Shown: positions 22,384-33,670, counted from the stretch's first letter. The stretch is 64,000 bases of DNA from Artemia franciscana (GCF_032884065.1 NC_088881.1:3344001-3408000), one strand, 5' to 3'. Notes: generated by a model not told the origin, from the letters alone. Numbers and translations are program-made.

Positions 22384-23290
22384 AAATATGTAGGCCGAGG
22401 CTTTCACTTAGCCGTCTTCCGTTCTTACCGTGTTTATTCAACAAACAAATTTAATTTATAAAAATTAAGCGAATAAGAAACTAAAAAAGGATAAAAGAAT
22501 TGGCAAAAATAAATGAACATAAGCAAAGAAAGAATAAAATGTTGAAACAATGTAGCGTAATCTAGGTAAGCAATTCTTCTACATTTTTTTCTTTTATTAT
22601 TACTATTGAGGAATTACATGTCCTTATAGCTAGATGCAAAGGAGCACAATTTGCCTAGTCCTTCAGTACTCAACAGGAAAAGAAAATTCAAATATGTAGG
22701 CCGAGGCTTTCACTCAGCCGTCTTCAGTTCTTAGCGTATTTATTCAACACACAATTTTAGTTTATAGAAATTAAGCGAATAAAAAAGTAAAAAAGGATAA
22801 AAGAATTGGCAAAAATAAATGAATATAAGCAAAAGAATGAACAAAATGTTGAAACAATGTAGCGTAATCTAGGTAAGCAATTCTTCTACATTTTTTTCTT
22901 TTATTCTTACTATTGAGAAATTACATGACCTTACAGCTAGACGCAAAGGAACACAATTTGCCTGGTCCTTCAGTACTCAACAGGAAAAGAAAATACAAAT
23001 ATGTAGGCCGAGGCTTTCACTCAGCCGTCTTCAGTTCTTAGCGTATTTATTCAACACACAATTTTAGTTTATAGAAATTAAGCGAATAAAAAAGTAAAAA
23101 AGGATAAAAGAATTGGCAAAAATAAATGAATATAAGCAAAAGAATGAACAAAATGTTGAAACAATGTAGCGTAATCTAGGTAAGCAATTCTTCTACATTT
23201 TTTTTCTCTTATTGAGAAATTACATGTCCTTACAGCTAGATGCAAAGGAACACAATTTGCCTGGTCCTTTAGTACTCGACAGGAAAAGAT
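22384..23290. repeat. Tandem array, three units of about 306 bp
   Basis: The phrase AAATATGTAGGCCGAGGCTT begins at 22384, 22690 and 22997. Units end with TAGTACTC-type sequence and ACAGGAAAAGA. Internal words such as AAAAGAATTGGCAAAAATAA and GTAGCGTAATCTAGGTAAGC are in all three. A fourth partial trace lies at 23680-23720. Confidence 0.93.
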
Positions 23291-23322
23291 AGGAGCATCA
23301 TTCAGCTTGAGCAAAAAGGGCA

Positions 23323-23550
23323 ATACAGCCAGGCAGAACAAAAGGGCAAAGGGCATGCAGCTTGCCAAAAAGGGCAAAGGGCATGCAGCTTGCCAAAAAG
23401 GGCAAAGGGCATGCAGCTTGCCAAAAAGGGCAAAGGGCATGCAGCTTGACAAAAAGGGCAAAGGGCATGCAGCTTGACAAAAAGGGCAAAGGGCAGACAG
23501 CTTGACAAAAAGGGCAAAGGGCATGCAGCTTGACAAAAAGGGCAATATAA
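23323..23550. repeat. 28-bp minisatellite, about eight units
   Basis: The unit is GGGCATGCAGCTTGCCAAAA plus AGGGCAAA. Landmarks lie at 23351, 23379, 23407, 23435, 23463, 23491 (variant) and 23519. Since 28 is not a multiple of three, all three minus-strand frames read the same Cys/Pro/Leu-rich peptide. These are artefacts, not proteins. Confidence 0.95.
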
Positions 23551-23559
23551 TCACAACAT

Positions 23560-24180
23560 GACAAACTCAATAGCGATTTGATAGAGGGTGACAAAATGAT
23601 TCAACAAATAGTCAATCAACATAGCGACGTTACGAATGAACGAAGGACAATGGGGCAATTCGTAGTCGGTGAATAAAAGAGCAAAAGTACAAATATTGGG
23701 GCCGAGGCAATTATTGGGGAGGTAAGCAATTCTTAGCGTTTTATTTAAAAAAGAATTTTAATTACCTGCAATTAAGGAAATTAAAAAAAATAAAGATCTT
23801 AGTCCTAAAATTGAGAAGTTTTGCGCATAAAATAATACGAGTACAAGCAATTAATTAAAAACAATTTAAAGGGTAAAGTCTTCATGAATTAAGAAATTGC
23901 ATTTGTAATAGCATTCATGGTTTTATTTTAAAGACTCTGAAATTTTGAATTTAAATTCAAACCAAATAAAAAAATTCAGGGATTTTAGTTTAGCCCTAAA
24001 ACGTCGGATTTTACAGATCTTGGAAGTATAAACTAATTCAACATAATTAAATTGACAAATTTGTAGTGATACTCTTTTTAGGTTAAAGAAATCGTGTTCA
24101 ATATTTCGTATCACATACATAAGACACAATCGCAGAAAATACAAGGCACCTCAGCAGTCGACTGACAAAAATAACACATC
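23560..24180. other. No recognised feature
   Basis: AT-rich sequence following the minisatellite. The first 150 bases resemble parts of the 22.3-kb array (CGATTTGAT-GAGGGTG, GCAATTCxTAG). No gene is seen. Confidence 0.5.
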
Positions 24181-24184
24181 TGCC

Positions 24185-24740
24185 AAACTTTTATAGACTT
24201 ATGTGGACTATAAACATTATAAAATTCTTACAAACTGTTATAGATATAAACGTTATAAACTTTTTACCAACTTTTATAGACCTATATAGAATGTCAAGGT
24301 TATAAACTTGATATAAACTTTTCTAGACTTCAGTAAAAAGTGATAAAATTGTTACAAACTATTTATAGACTTATATAGACCATACACGTTATAAGCTTGT
24401 TAAAAACTTTTAAAGACTTATATAGACTGTAAGCGTTACAAACTTGTTACAAACTCTTATAGACTCATATAGACTATAAACGTTATAAGCTTGTTACAAA
24501 CCTTTATAGACTTATATAGACTATAAACTTTATAAACTTGTAACACACTTTTATAGACTTATATAGACTATAAACGTAATAAACTTGTTACAGATGTTTA
24601 GATTTAAATAGACTATAAACGTTATAAACTTGTTACAAATCTTTAGACTTACATAGACTATAAACGCTATAAACTTTTTACTATAAACTTTATAGGCTTT
24701 TATAGCGTTATAAACTTTATAGGCTTTTATAGACTATAAA
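24185..24740. repeat. AT-rich minisatellite, units near 50-60 bp
   Basis: About nine diverged units carry TTATATAGACTATAAACGTT, ATAAACTTGTTACAAACTTT and TATAGACTTATAT. Confidence 0.9.
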
Positions 24741-25746
24741 TGTTTACGGACAAACAAACTTTAATAAGATTTTCAAACACAAAGAGGAAAGGGGATATTT
24801 TTCAATACAGATGTTATTCTATTGTCATAATGTACCTAATACTTACTGTACATTATAATAACTATTCTTTTTACTTACAATTTTTCATTCTAATTTATTT
24901 TTTTAAACTTAATCTTAATAAATTCTTTCAAATTTAATAAGTCTGTATTTAATTAACTCACTATTTGATTATTCAAATCTAAACATTGATTAATTTGAAC
25001 AATCAAAGATTGTAGAACATTATTTATTATTCTATTATTTTAAGATGCTTTTTTAAAAAAGTTAAAGACAATTTTTCCAGTGTAAAAACACTAGCAACTA
25101 CGATAATGTATGAGTTATATGTCCCGACAATAGTTGCAACATCCCATTGGACAAGAACGGCATTTCACATACGTAAAAACATGAACGTATTTTAACTTTT
25201 TTTAATTTATAAAATCTAAATCAAAGTCATTATTATTAACCATTTAATCAGATTTTTGCTTGATTAGAAATAAATTGGTTTAGTCTAAAGAATTCAGCTT
25301 ATTAAAATTATGATTGTACGGAATATTTAGCGAATTTTTACGCGGACATGCTTACAAAGTGCTAAGATCAAAGGAGACGTGATATACTCGCTTTCAATAA
25401 GGCTTTCAAATTGTTAAATAAGTTTTTGAAAACTCCCGAATTTTGAACTCTAACAATCTGTTTGGAAATTCTAAGAAGAAAAACGCGTCTTGAGTGCATT
25501 TCGTTTGGAACATGCGTTATTTTTGTTCAGGATAAAAGTTGACCTAACGCAAAATAAATTGGAAGCTGAAAACTATATTATATAAAACAATAGAGATTCC
25601 CTATTACATATGGATCGCAGCAGTATATTGAGGTTCTCCTCTCCTGAATCGAATAGCACTGGGACGATACTAGAAAAAAAAAGAAGCAATTAATTATAAG
25701 ACTGGAAAAACAACTAAAACTGTATTAGAAACATTATATCAATTCA
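24741..25746. other. AT-rich sequence, no gene
   Basis: No repeat family, RNA or exon was recognised in this stretch. Confidence 0.5.
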
Positions 25747-25756
25747 TATAAGATCC

Positions 25757-26057
25757 TGGCCGAGTGGGTTGGTGCGCTGGATTTGGGATCCTTCGTCTGA
25801 GAGGACGCGGGTTCGAATCCCGGTGTACCCAATCCTTCAGTTTGGGACGGGGGTCAGTGGCGTGACTCTGTAAGCTTAGCCAGAGTCGACCCAGCTCTAA
25901 ATGGGTACCTGGAGAAATCTGGGGAAGGTAAACAGGAAGGGTGTGCGAAAGCACAGGATGGCTGGCCCCCAACCCCCCATTACACTTCCTGGCTGAAGGG
26001 CCAAGAAACGGAGATCAGCACCGCCGTCTTAATGCCGTATCCTTTACCCTTTTTTTT
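25757..26057 (+). repeat. tRNA-derived SINE with 10-bp target-site duplication
   Basis: The head TGGCCGAGTGGGTTGGTGCG with B-box GGTTCGAATCCCGG resembles a class II tRNA (Leu or Ser type). The body follows, containing GGTACCTGGAGAAATC, CTTCCTGGCTGAAGGGCC and GAGATCAGCACCGCCGTC, and the copy ends CCTTTACCC plus a T run. TATAAGATCC flanks both sides (25747-25756 and 26058-26067). Fragments of the same family occur at 17805, 43490 and 50255. The minus-strand open frame across it is not a gene. Confidence 0.92.
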
Positions 26058-26419
26058 TATAAGATCCACTGATTCAAAGCAAATAATGAATGTGAAGACC
26101 ATTATAGAGCTATACAAAAAAAACACTATATGAACTGATATTACACGCATTGACTAAAAGTATATAACAAAAGAGATGATCATTATAAGGTTATGCAAGA
26201 AACAAAACTTTTGCGCTGAAGAAAAACCTCCCAAAAAGGCAAAATATAATGGGCTTAAAATATAAAAGCTAAAATAGCCTTTTATCCAAAGAGGCAAAAC
26301 CAATGGCTCTTCGTTTTGATTTCATAAAACCGATAAAAAACTTGGCTTGAGTTACGTGACTGAAGTCCTATCCATCCTGGAATGTCGGAATGGGCCGCTT
26401 CTTTTACCAGTCTATTGAT

Positions 26420-26645
26420 TTAAATTCTATATGAACTTTTACCCTCTACCAGGCGGAGAAGGTGCGGCAGTTGAGTGACGAGAAGTTTTCTTCCATTTCT
26501 TTGGAGAGTCCCCTCTAGGTTGAGACCCGGCCTTCAAAGACTACCTTCGGGAGAAGTTTGCTTCCCGGATGTTTGGTATGTCTTAGCCATTTAAGTTGCA
26601 GCCGCTTTATCTGTATTCGTTTAATGAAATAGCTATCGTAGCACT
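26420..26645 (-). pseudogene. LINE 3' coding remnant
   Basis: The minus strand reads IKRLQLKWLRHTKHPGSKLL followed by PKVVFEGRVST, then a stop. This resembles the RLRWLGHVxRxPxxRLPK segment at the C terminus of RTE/CR1-type LINE proteins. Too short and broken for family assignment. Confidence 0.45.
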
Positions 26646-26778
26646 CAAAAATGAACGCTAAATTACGCTTCTTTTACAATCACAAAATGGTCACTAGTTA
26701 GATACACTTACGAAATATGATGCAACTTTCTATTCACTTGTTAAATGCACTTACAGAGGAGTTTGTAAATCTATTCGT

Positions 26779-27066
26779 ATGGCACTTGACTGGTTCCAAT
26801 TTTTGTTATGCCTAGTATGTCTGCTGATTGATGCAGATGGTGGAAGTATGGATCGGTGCTTCTCGTTTGTTAGTAGTTATTTCCCAAATTTCATTATTTG
26901 CTCATATCTCCGATCGAATAAGGTGGGCAAATTTGAGCTCAAGGTCACTTTCGTAGCTGCTGAAACTTTTTTTTCCTTTTTTTTTTTTTATTCGACGATG
27001 GTATGTTCAAGCTTGAAATTTTGGAGAAACTCGGTCATTATCGGTGACACCAGCAACGAGTCATAG
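26779..27066 (+). CDS. Open frame with signal-like N terminus (doubtful)
   Basis: These 95 codons start MALDWFQFLLCLVCLLIDAD, which looks like a signal peptide, then a non-descript stretch that runs through a T-rich tract reading FFSFFFFYS. I recognise no domain and no splice partner on the plus strand. The codon pattern in the second half reflects T runs. It may be chance, or a first exon of an unrecognised gene; the former is more likely. Confidence 0.12.
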   Translation: MALDWFQFLLCLVCLLIDADGGSMDRCFSFVSSYFPNFIICSYLRSNKVGKFELKVTFVAAETFFSFFFFYSTMVCSSLKFWRNSVIIGDTSNES

Positions 27067-27415
27067 TTTTATTGAAAGTCGTTTTTTTTTATCATGCTAT
27101 CTTTACATTTTCTTTTCAATTTTGGCTTTTATCCGTGTTTGTCTGTTTTTTTTTATTTACGTGTGTATTTTCTATATTTTACAAAAGTCATAACTCATCC
27201 TTTTATGCATGACATATTTCATTTTCAATTTTTTTAAGGCTTATTTGTTGTTCTCGTTGGTTCTGTTCCTTGTTTTTTCGGATAGGTTTTTGTTTCTAGG
27301 GGTGGTCGTTAAACTGATGTCGCATTTAGAGAATAGATCGTCTTATAATTAGATACAAGTAGTGGATATTGATCTCAAAAATTAGCTTTCCGATTAAGAT
27401 ATTTATCGGAATTTT

Positions 27416-27945
27416 GATATTTTCATCAAGTTGGGCAAGGGGCTACGTGATCCGCCCTATAATAGGGCAGAAAGGCAAAAAAATACTGACGGGGGAACCC
27501 AAGTTGTATTGTTGTCCCCACCCAAAGATACATTTCCATCCATTTCTAAATAAAATTTGATAGGTAAACGACTCGGGGATATTTTCATCAAGTTGGGCAA
27601 GGGGCTACGTGATCCACCCTAGAATCTTGAAAGTTGTGCTAATCAAAAGGGCAGAAAGGCGAAAAATACTGACGGGGGAACCCAAGTTGTATTGTTGCCC
27701 CCACCCAAAGATACATTTGCATCCATTTCTAAATAGAATTTGATATGTAAACGACTGGGGGATATTTTCATCAAGTTGGGCAAGGGGCTATGTGATCCGC
27801 CCTAGAATCTTGAAAGCTGCGCTAATCAAAAGGTCAGAAAGGCGAAAAATACTGACGGGGGAGGCCAAGTTGCGTTATTGCCCCCACCAAAAGATACATT
27901 TGCATCCATTTCTGAATAAAATTTGATATTTAAATGACTGGGGGA
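27416..27945. repeat. Tandem array, three units of about 162-185 bp
   Basis: GATATTTTCATCAAGTTGGG begins at 27416, 27578 and 27761. Each unit contains ATACTGACGGGGGA, TTGTATTGTTGxCCCCACCC-type sequence and CATTTCTxAATA. Confidence 0.93.
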
Positions 27946-28241
27946 AAAAATACGTTGTGCGGACTTGAAACAAAATCCCACTTTATTTCTCAAAGGCGGG
28001 ATACAAAAAGAAAGAGAAATGGAGAATATCCTATTGGGTAGGGTGTGGGGCATGGTTTGTAGAGGCCTGGTTTGCCCAATCAGACTAGTTAGCAATATGA
28101 CTGATGCACCACTTAGGTAAGATCCAGTTTAAAACAGGACCCCCTATCAAGTACGGAAACAACTCTTTCCATACGGACACCTGACTGAGAAAGTGCAATC
28201 AGTTCCATTGAATAACGTTGACGACGTCAGTGATGACTTAC

Positions 28242-28372
28242 CTTAATAAGGAACTGTCCAGATGGTGTGTGTGGATTATAGTAAGCATAAATAACCCAAA
28301 TGACGCCAGTCAATAAGAGGCCTATGAAAAATATTAAACCAAGTATGCTTCCGCTGCTTGAATGGGGTATTT
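28242..28372 (-). CDS. PLXDC: PLXDC exon G: transmembrane helix
   Basis: This 131-base exon enters with two bases completing Lys 336 and ends in phase 0 at ATTAAG|GTAAGT. The acceptor is CTCTTTTTACAG. The peptide starts with a short Ser-rich piece (IPHSSSG), then a hydrophobic helix ILGLIFFIGLLLTGVIWVIY, then AYYNPHTPSGQFLIK. Members of the family have one membrane helix followed by a short basic tail. The NPHTPSGQ-type juxtamembrane sequence resembles arthropod homologues as I recall them. No stop codon precedes the donor, so at least one further exon with the short cytoplasmic C terminus is required. I could not find it between 1 and 28241. Confidence 0.9.
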
Positions 28373-28514
28373 CTGTAAAAAGAGAATTCAATATTAAAAA
28401 AAGAAGAAGGCAATAGCAAGTCGGTATTTCCAGATTGATATTGCACATAAAATATGATTATTTGTATGACATTAGAAAAGGAGGAAAAGGTAAACTGCGC
28501 AGTCCGATCTTCTT

Positions 28515-29190
28515 CATGGCAATGTCCCCACCAAGCAATTCCCCGAAATCACTTTCGATCTACTAAGTTCACAGGGTTCCGATACGAAATTGACGATTAA
28601 CCCAGCTAAGTCAAAAATACCCCCTGAAGTTCCTTTCCCTGTTGTGAGTAAGGTGAAAATATTAGGTGTCATTTTCTCACATGGTTGCACCTTTACTACC
28701 CGGATTAATAGTGTGACCCACAAAGCTAACGCATCTCTGCAAACCCTTTCAAAAATGCATCGCTTCGGGTGCAACGAACCTAGTCTTCTTCGGGCATAAC
28801 TGTGCTACGTACGGCCCATACTTGAATACGCCTGTCCCGTCTGGGGCCCGTCAGCATTAAGAACCGCCTATCTAATGCAGGAACTAGAGTCAGTCCAAAA
28901 ATGGGCAACAAAGGATCATCCTGAGTAATAGACATTTCTCACTTTGATGCCCTAGCAAACCTTGAACCCCAAAGTTTGGAACTCCGTTTGGGTGACCTTA
29001 TCCTGAGGTTTGGCAAAATGCTGCTGTCTAACCCTGCTCACTGTGGCGTTTTACCCCCAGAAGCCCCGACAGTCTGTCGTACTAAACAGAAGCTAAAACT
29101 TGTGCCTGGGCATTCTCGGACAAACCCTAACTCTTTTGCCCCTCTTTTACGTCATTACATAGTGGTGCATAATAACATGTTTTTGTAGTT
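28515..29190 (+). pseudogene. LINE reverse transcriptase 3' fragment, plus strand
   Basis: The frame reads SDTKLTINPAKSKIPPEVPF, then VKILGVIFSHGCTFTTRINS, ending near NEPSLLRA. After a stop it continues LCYVRPILEYACPVWGPSAL and LESVQKWATK, and after a frameshift SLELRLGDLILRFGKMLLSN. LGVxFxxxxxWxxHI, the YxxxIRPxLEYAxPVW block and IExVQKRAxR are typical of the thumb and C-terminal part of non-LTR reverse transcriptases of the Jockey/CR1 group. At least two disruptions make it inactive. It sits in intron sequence between PLXDC exons F and G, on the opposite strand. Confidence 0.85.
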
Positions 29191-29235
29191 CAACATCAAA
29201 TTAGCCATTTGAGCTTCGATTGTTGTTTAAATAGA

Positions 29236-29238
<3 letters not shown>

Positions 29239-29321
<83 letters not shown>
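29239..29321. repeat. (TC)n microsatellite
   Basis: About 40 TC repeats with one interruption near the start. Arg-Glu or Ser-Leu repeat frames read from it are artefacts. Confidence 0.98.
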
Positions 29322-29324
<3 letters not shown>

Positions 29325-29599
29325 ATACTTCCTCGTTGGAGGTATCTCACAGACTGTTGTTCAAAAGTGCCTAAAACATTGTCAGACAGGTCCTTTGGAG
29401 AATAGCTCCACATGATAAAACTCTACCCCTTTTAAAACTCTACCAATTCCTTGGGAAAACATCTAGCTTACTTTCTTCATCGTATCTATACTTCATGGTT
29501 ATTCTTGACCAGTTATTAAGAAGGTTTCTACAATCCAGAAACTATTCTAGGATTCATCTTAATATTTTTCCAAGATTGTTCAACTAAGTAAGAAAACGT

Positions 29600-29935
29600 T
29601 CTCCCTCAGCTCTTCTACGTCAAGACAAATTTACCATCTCTCATCACTTTTGTCTCTAATATTCTAATCTTGATTAGCAGACTATTTGCCTGTTTTTCCA
29701 AACTTTTTTCAACTGTAAAAAAACAGCCTGGGCCTTAGCTATTCTACTTTTAGCACCTTCACTGCATCAGTCATCTTTGCTAACACTACTACCCAGGTAA
29801 TTGAAGCTATTCATTAGTCCAATTTATTTCATTACCCAAATATACCCCTCTTTGCCATCACTTATTCCTAGTCTAAGCGATTTGGTCCTCTTAACACTAG
29901 AAGTCAACCTACTCTTGCACCCTGACTGCTCAAAA
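29600..29935 (-). pseudogene. LINE fragment, minus strand
   Basis: The minus strand shows remnants of SRIAKAQAVFLQLKKVWKNR plus a preceding FNYLGS-like piece. The same segment follows the LINE at 49900-50165, with shared words such as CCTxGxGCCTTAGCTATT and ACCxAGGTAAxTGAAG. It belongs to the family of the 48960-50165 fragment. Confidence 0.7.
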
Positions 29936-30439
29936 CCTCCAAAACAATAATTCATTTACAATAATTCAAAATCATAATAAAGATTAAAGAACATCTAACC
30001 CATTCTGCTCACTTTGGATTAAGCATAATCAATTAAGCAATTAACACTAATTAACAACTAATTAAGCACATAGAAACTCTGATACATCTTTACTAGGCCA
30101 ATCTGAAAATTTTCATTCACCGTTAAATTCAGTCTTACATCACATATTGCCCTACAATATAAATGTCAACATTTTATTCCCTTCTCATACCACTTTCTAG
30201 GGTATATGACAAAGCAAGGAACTTTATCCTTGATATAAATAGTTGTATTATTAAGCTGTTGCTTGTTTTGAATTCACTGGGAAGTTGATGTTCGATAATG
30301 GATGTTTTGTTGCATACCCTTTTGAATTCACAACCTTGTCTATCTTATCTTAGACGAGTAAAAAAAAAGTCCAAGCGGCTGGCGTAGGAGACACCAGCTG
30401 GCTCGCTGGCGTAGGAAACGAAACTCATTTTCCCACTCA

Positions 30440-30905
30440 CCACTATTTACATCAAACAACATAGAGAAATAAAACTCAACAAAAAAGCATCAAACGAGAC
30501 TGCGGCCAATGGAGAGAAAAGAGATGAAAGAGTAAAAATAGAGTGTCAAAATTGAGATAGGAAAGAGACAAAAAATACCAAAAAAAACTAACAACAGTAG
30601 AATGTACTGTATTGGTATGTCTCATACTGGAAATCATGGCAGAACATTATGAATCATACATACATACCCTTTTATTGCACCCTACATAGTAGATCATACA
30701 TACCACACCCCGGTACTGAATAATTCAACCTGAGAGCGTGCCTAACTCTCCTTCAAAACAACCAATAGCAAAAGCGGGGTAAAGTAGCTGCCCTTTTACT
30801 ACAGGAAAAAAAAACAACAAAGAGAGATAAAATTCCACAAAAAAAAAACTTCAAACGAGACTGCGGCTAATAGAGAGAAAAGAGATGAAAGACTAAAACA
30901 ACGCC
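30440..30905. repeat. Duplicated segment, about 90 bp
   Basis: CAAACGAGACTGCGGCxAAT followed by AGAGAAAAGAGATGAAAGA occurs at about 30489 and 30853. The sequence between contains GTACTGAATAATTCAACCTG-type single-copy DNA. No gene is seen. Confidence 0.75.
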
Positions 30906-31730
30906 GATATTTCACCTATATCTAAACTAGGCATCCTCAGCACAAGATAAAAAGAAAAAACACTAAAATAAAAACATATAAAACCACCACCAATATTAAT
31001 AAAATACAATTGTCGTAACTGATCCACGAAGGGAAAAGAAGCTATTAGAGTTACTTCAATGAGAACATCAAAGCAACTGAGGAAAAAATTAAAAAAATTG
31101 AAATTAAATTAATTATTTTGTTGCGAAATAAGCCTCTTGTTAGCTATTATTGAAGTAACTTCCTTTGGTCCAGTAGAAAATCTTGTCCCCTGGTGATTAT
31201 GTAAAATTTTTATTCCCTTATTGACTATTGGTTCATTTTTTAAAAGAATAAATTTCACTATTTGCATAACTCTTGGCTCTGCCAATCTGAACCAATAATA
31301 CGGTTACTGGTGAAAATTATTTCAGGCGTCTTTACTATTAAACAAAAATAAACCAAAAAACAAAACCTGAGGAAACCCAAATATTGTAATTTTCTATTTT
31401 GTGTTTGTTCTATTTTTTATATCTTTTCATACTTGTATCAACTGGTCTAAAAAATTTTTAGACCAAGCTGATAGAACGTTAAAATTTTTAACGTTTTAAA
31501 ATTTTATTTTTAAATTAATTTTTTTTTAAATATTTTTTTATTAAATTCTTCAGATGATAGAGCGTTGGATACACCATACAAAGTGGCCACCGTGGCTTCA
31601 CCGTGACTACACTGATAGTGGTACGCACATATAGACTGAGACATACTGTAATCACCACTGGTGGACACCACCGATTGAAATGGAGCATCTACACATGTAA
31701 CAGAGACAGAAGAAAAGATTTAGGACTCAC
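30906..31730. other. AT-rich intron sequence of PLXDC
   Basis: No repeat family was recognised, apart from poly-T and poly-A tracts near 31490-31550 and an AATTTTTAGACC/AACGTTAAAATTTTTAACGTT palindromic patch near 31450-31500. Confidence 0.5.
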
Positions 31731-31912
31731 TTTTTTCTTCGTGATCATCTATAAAGTTCTTTTCTGGGAACCTATCCCAATCATTATTTTGGGGAGCCAG
31801 AGCTTCACTTACTATAAGCAGCTCTTCTGTAGTGGGGAGTGTTGTAGTAGTCGTAGTTCTCGTAGTTGTAGAGGTGGTGGCTGTAGTTGTGGATGTAAGA
31901 CTATTATTTTTC
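31731..31912 (-). CDS. PLXDC: PLXDC exon F: Thr-rich extracellular stalk
   Basis: This 182-base exon has one entering base, 60 full codons and one leaving base. The acceptor is TTTATTCTAG, and the donor is AAAAA|GTGAGT. The peptide has KNNSLTSTTTATT, then more Thr runs, then LPTTEELLIVSEALAPQNND, then a mostly charged DDHEEK end. The position between PSI and membrane helix, and the richness in Thr, fit an O-glycosylated juxtamembrane stalk. Such stalks are poorly conserved in the family, so sequence identity alone would not identify it. The support is position, strand, both splice sites and perfect phase fit with exons E and G. An opposite-strand frame rich in Cys, Ser and Gly is its antisense shadow. 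Confidence 0.82.
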
Positions 31913-31994
31913 CTAGAATAAATGAATTTATATATTTTATTCATATGAAATAGCTGAATTTACACTAAGTAGATGAATTTATATGATTCATATA

Positions 31995-32290
31995 TCTACT
32001 AGGCCATCTGATGGTATAGTAAACAAAATAACATTTTACTATTAATACTACGGAGAATAATAATTACCAGTCCTGAATCAGCTACAAATGCTTCAGGAAT
32101 GGTAGTCATTATTTCCTTAGTACGAACAGTAAATGTTATTTTGAAAACAAATTTGCACGATTTTTTTTTAAAAGAGCTAGAAACCCCTCAAAAGTGACGT
32201 TATACTTGCTGTGACGTGATTTTCAACATTTACATTTTGCAATTAAAACTAAGGAAAATATTAATTACCAGTCCTGAATCAGCTACAAAT
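31995..32290. repeat. Direct repeat flanking the second Helitron, left copy
   Basis: It matches 34675-34960: GGCxATCTGATGGTxTAGTAAACA, CCTGAATCAGCTAxAAATGC, TTCAGGAATGG and GACGTGATTTTCAACATTTA. An internal hairpin pairs CATTCCTGAATCAG-type and TTCAGGAATG segments. Confidence 0.85.
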
Positions 32291-32639
32291 GACACTTTTT
32301 TCTCACTAGCCATTTTTTTTAAACATATTTCTGAAGGTTTGATTACTATGGGCTGTTTTACTTTTTGAGCCCCCATTAAGGGTCAAAATGGTCTCCCCCA
32401 AGAAACAATTGCTGAACCATAAAAGAGAAAAAAAATTCAAAGCTAAATTATGTTGAAACTGCAAATTTTACCTTGAGTCTTACTTTAAGTCCAAGGGCTC
32501 GGGGTCTGGTCCATCCTGCCACAATTTCTAGAATTTCGTTACGTGTATACATTGGCATTTCCAAATCTATATATATAAAAATAAGTTGTCTGTGTGTGGA
32601 TCTGTGGATCAGGTGACGTCATGTTTGTTCGCATATGAC

Positions 32640-33670
32640 GTCTTAATTATTTCACACTAATACAAAAGAAGAAAAAAACTAAAAAAAGTAAAAACTACAA
32701 AAAAAAAATAAAAAGAAAAAAAAACTAAAAAAGCTAAAAAACTAAAAAAAACTAAAAAAAAGGTAAAAATCTAATAACTAAAAAAAACTGAAAAAAATAA
32801 AAAAAGGCAAAAACTACAAAAAAACTAAAAACTAATAAAAAAACTAAAAAAGCTAAAAAACTAAAAAAACTAAAAAAAACTAAAAAAAGGTAAAAAACTA
32901 AAAAAAACTAAAAACTAAAAAAGAAAAAAACTAAAAAAAAGGAAAAAACTGAAAAATAAAAGAGAAAAAGAAAACTAAAAAAATATGAATAAATATATAT
33001 AAAAATAAGTTGTTTGTGGGTTATGTCTGTCTGTCTGTCTGTCGAGTGACGTCGTGTTTGTCCGCATATGACGTCTGAATTATTTCACACTAATACAAAA
33101 GAAGAAAAAAAACTAAAAAAGGTAAAAACTACAAAAAAAACTAAAAAGAAAAAAAACTAAAAAAGCTAAAAAACTAAAAAAAAACTAAAAAAAGGTATAA
33201 AAACTAAAAAAAACTGAAAAAACTAAAAAAAGGCAAAAACTAAAAAAAAACTAAAAACTAATAAAAAAACTAAAAAAGCTAAAAAACTAAAAAAAACTAA
33301 AAAAACTAAAAAAAGGTAAAAAACAAAAAAAAACTAAAAACTAAAAAAGAAAAAACTAAAAAAAAAGGAAAAAACTAAAAAATAAGAGAAAAAGAAAACT
33401 AAAAAAATATTAATAAATATAAAAAATATAAATATAAATATAATATAAATTAGCAATCAACAAAGCACCGAGACACAAATGACGACCGGGACACAGGGAG
33501 TATAAATGACGACCAGGACATAAGTAAAAAAAAAAAACTAAAAAAACTAAAAAATGGTAAAAACTACAAAAAAACTAAAAACTAATAAAAAAACTAAAAA
33601 ATCTAAAAATCTAAATAAACTAAAAAAGAAAAAAAAGAAAAAAGGAAAAAAATAAAGGAGAAAAACAAAA
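32640..33670. repeat. A-rich CTAAAAAAAC low-complexity blocks
   Basis: Three blocks (32655-32990, 33090-33410, 33525-33670) consist of variants of AAAAACTAAAAAAGGTAAAA. The first two follow near-identical Helitron left-end sequences, which suggests that a unit of about 430 bp was duplicated. Confidence 0.85.

Noticed and set aside
23078..23594. Overlapping minus-strand open frames of 71-158 codons, rich in Cys, Pro and Phe
   Set aside because: They read the 28-bp minisatellite in three registers and show no domain or gene context.
26779..27066. Secreted protein gene suggested by a signal-like start
   Set aside because: No domain, splice partner or homologue is visible and the second half is a T-rich tract. 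Kept only as a very low-confidence entry.
29201..29415. Arg-Glu and Ser-Leu repeat open frames
   Set aside because: They are translations of the (TC)n microsatellite.
31603..31953. Plus-strand Cys/Ser/Gly-rich open frame
   Set aside because: It is antisense to the Thr-rich PLXDC stalk exon. The minus strand has splice sites and matching phases.
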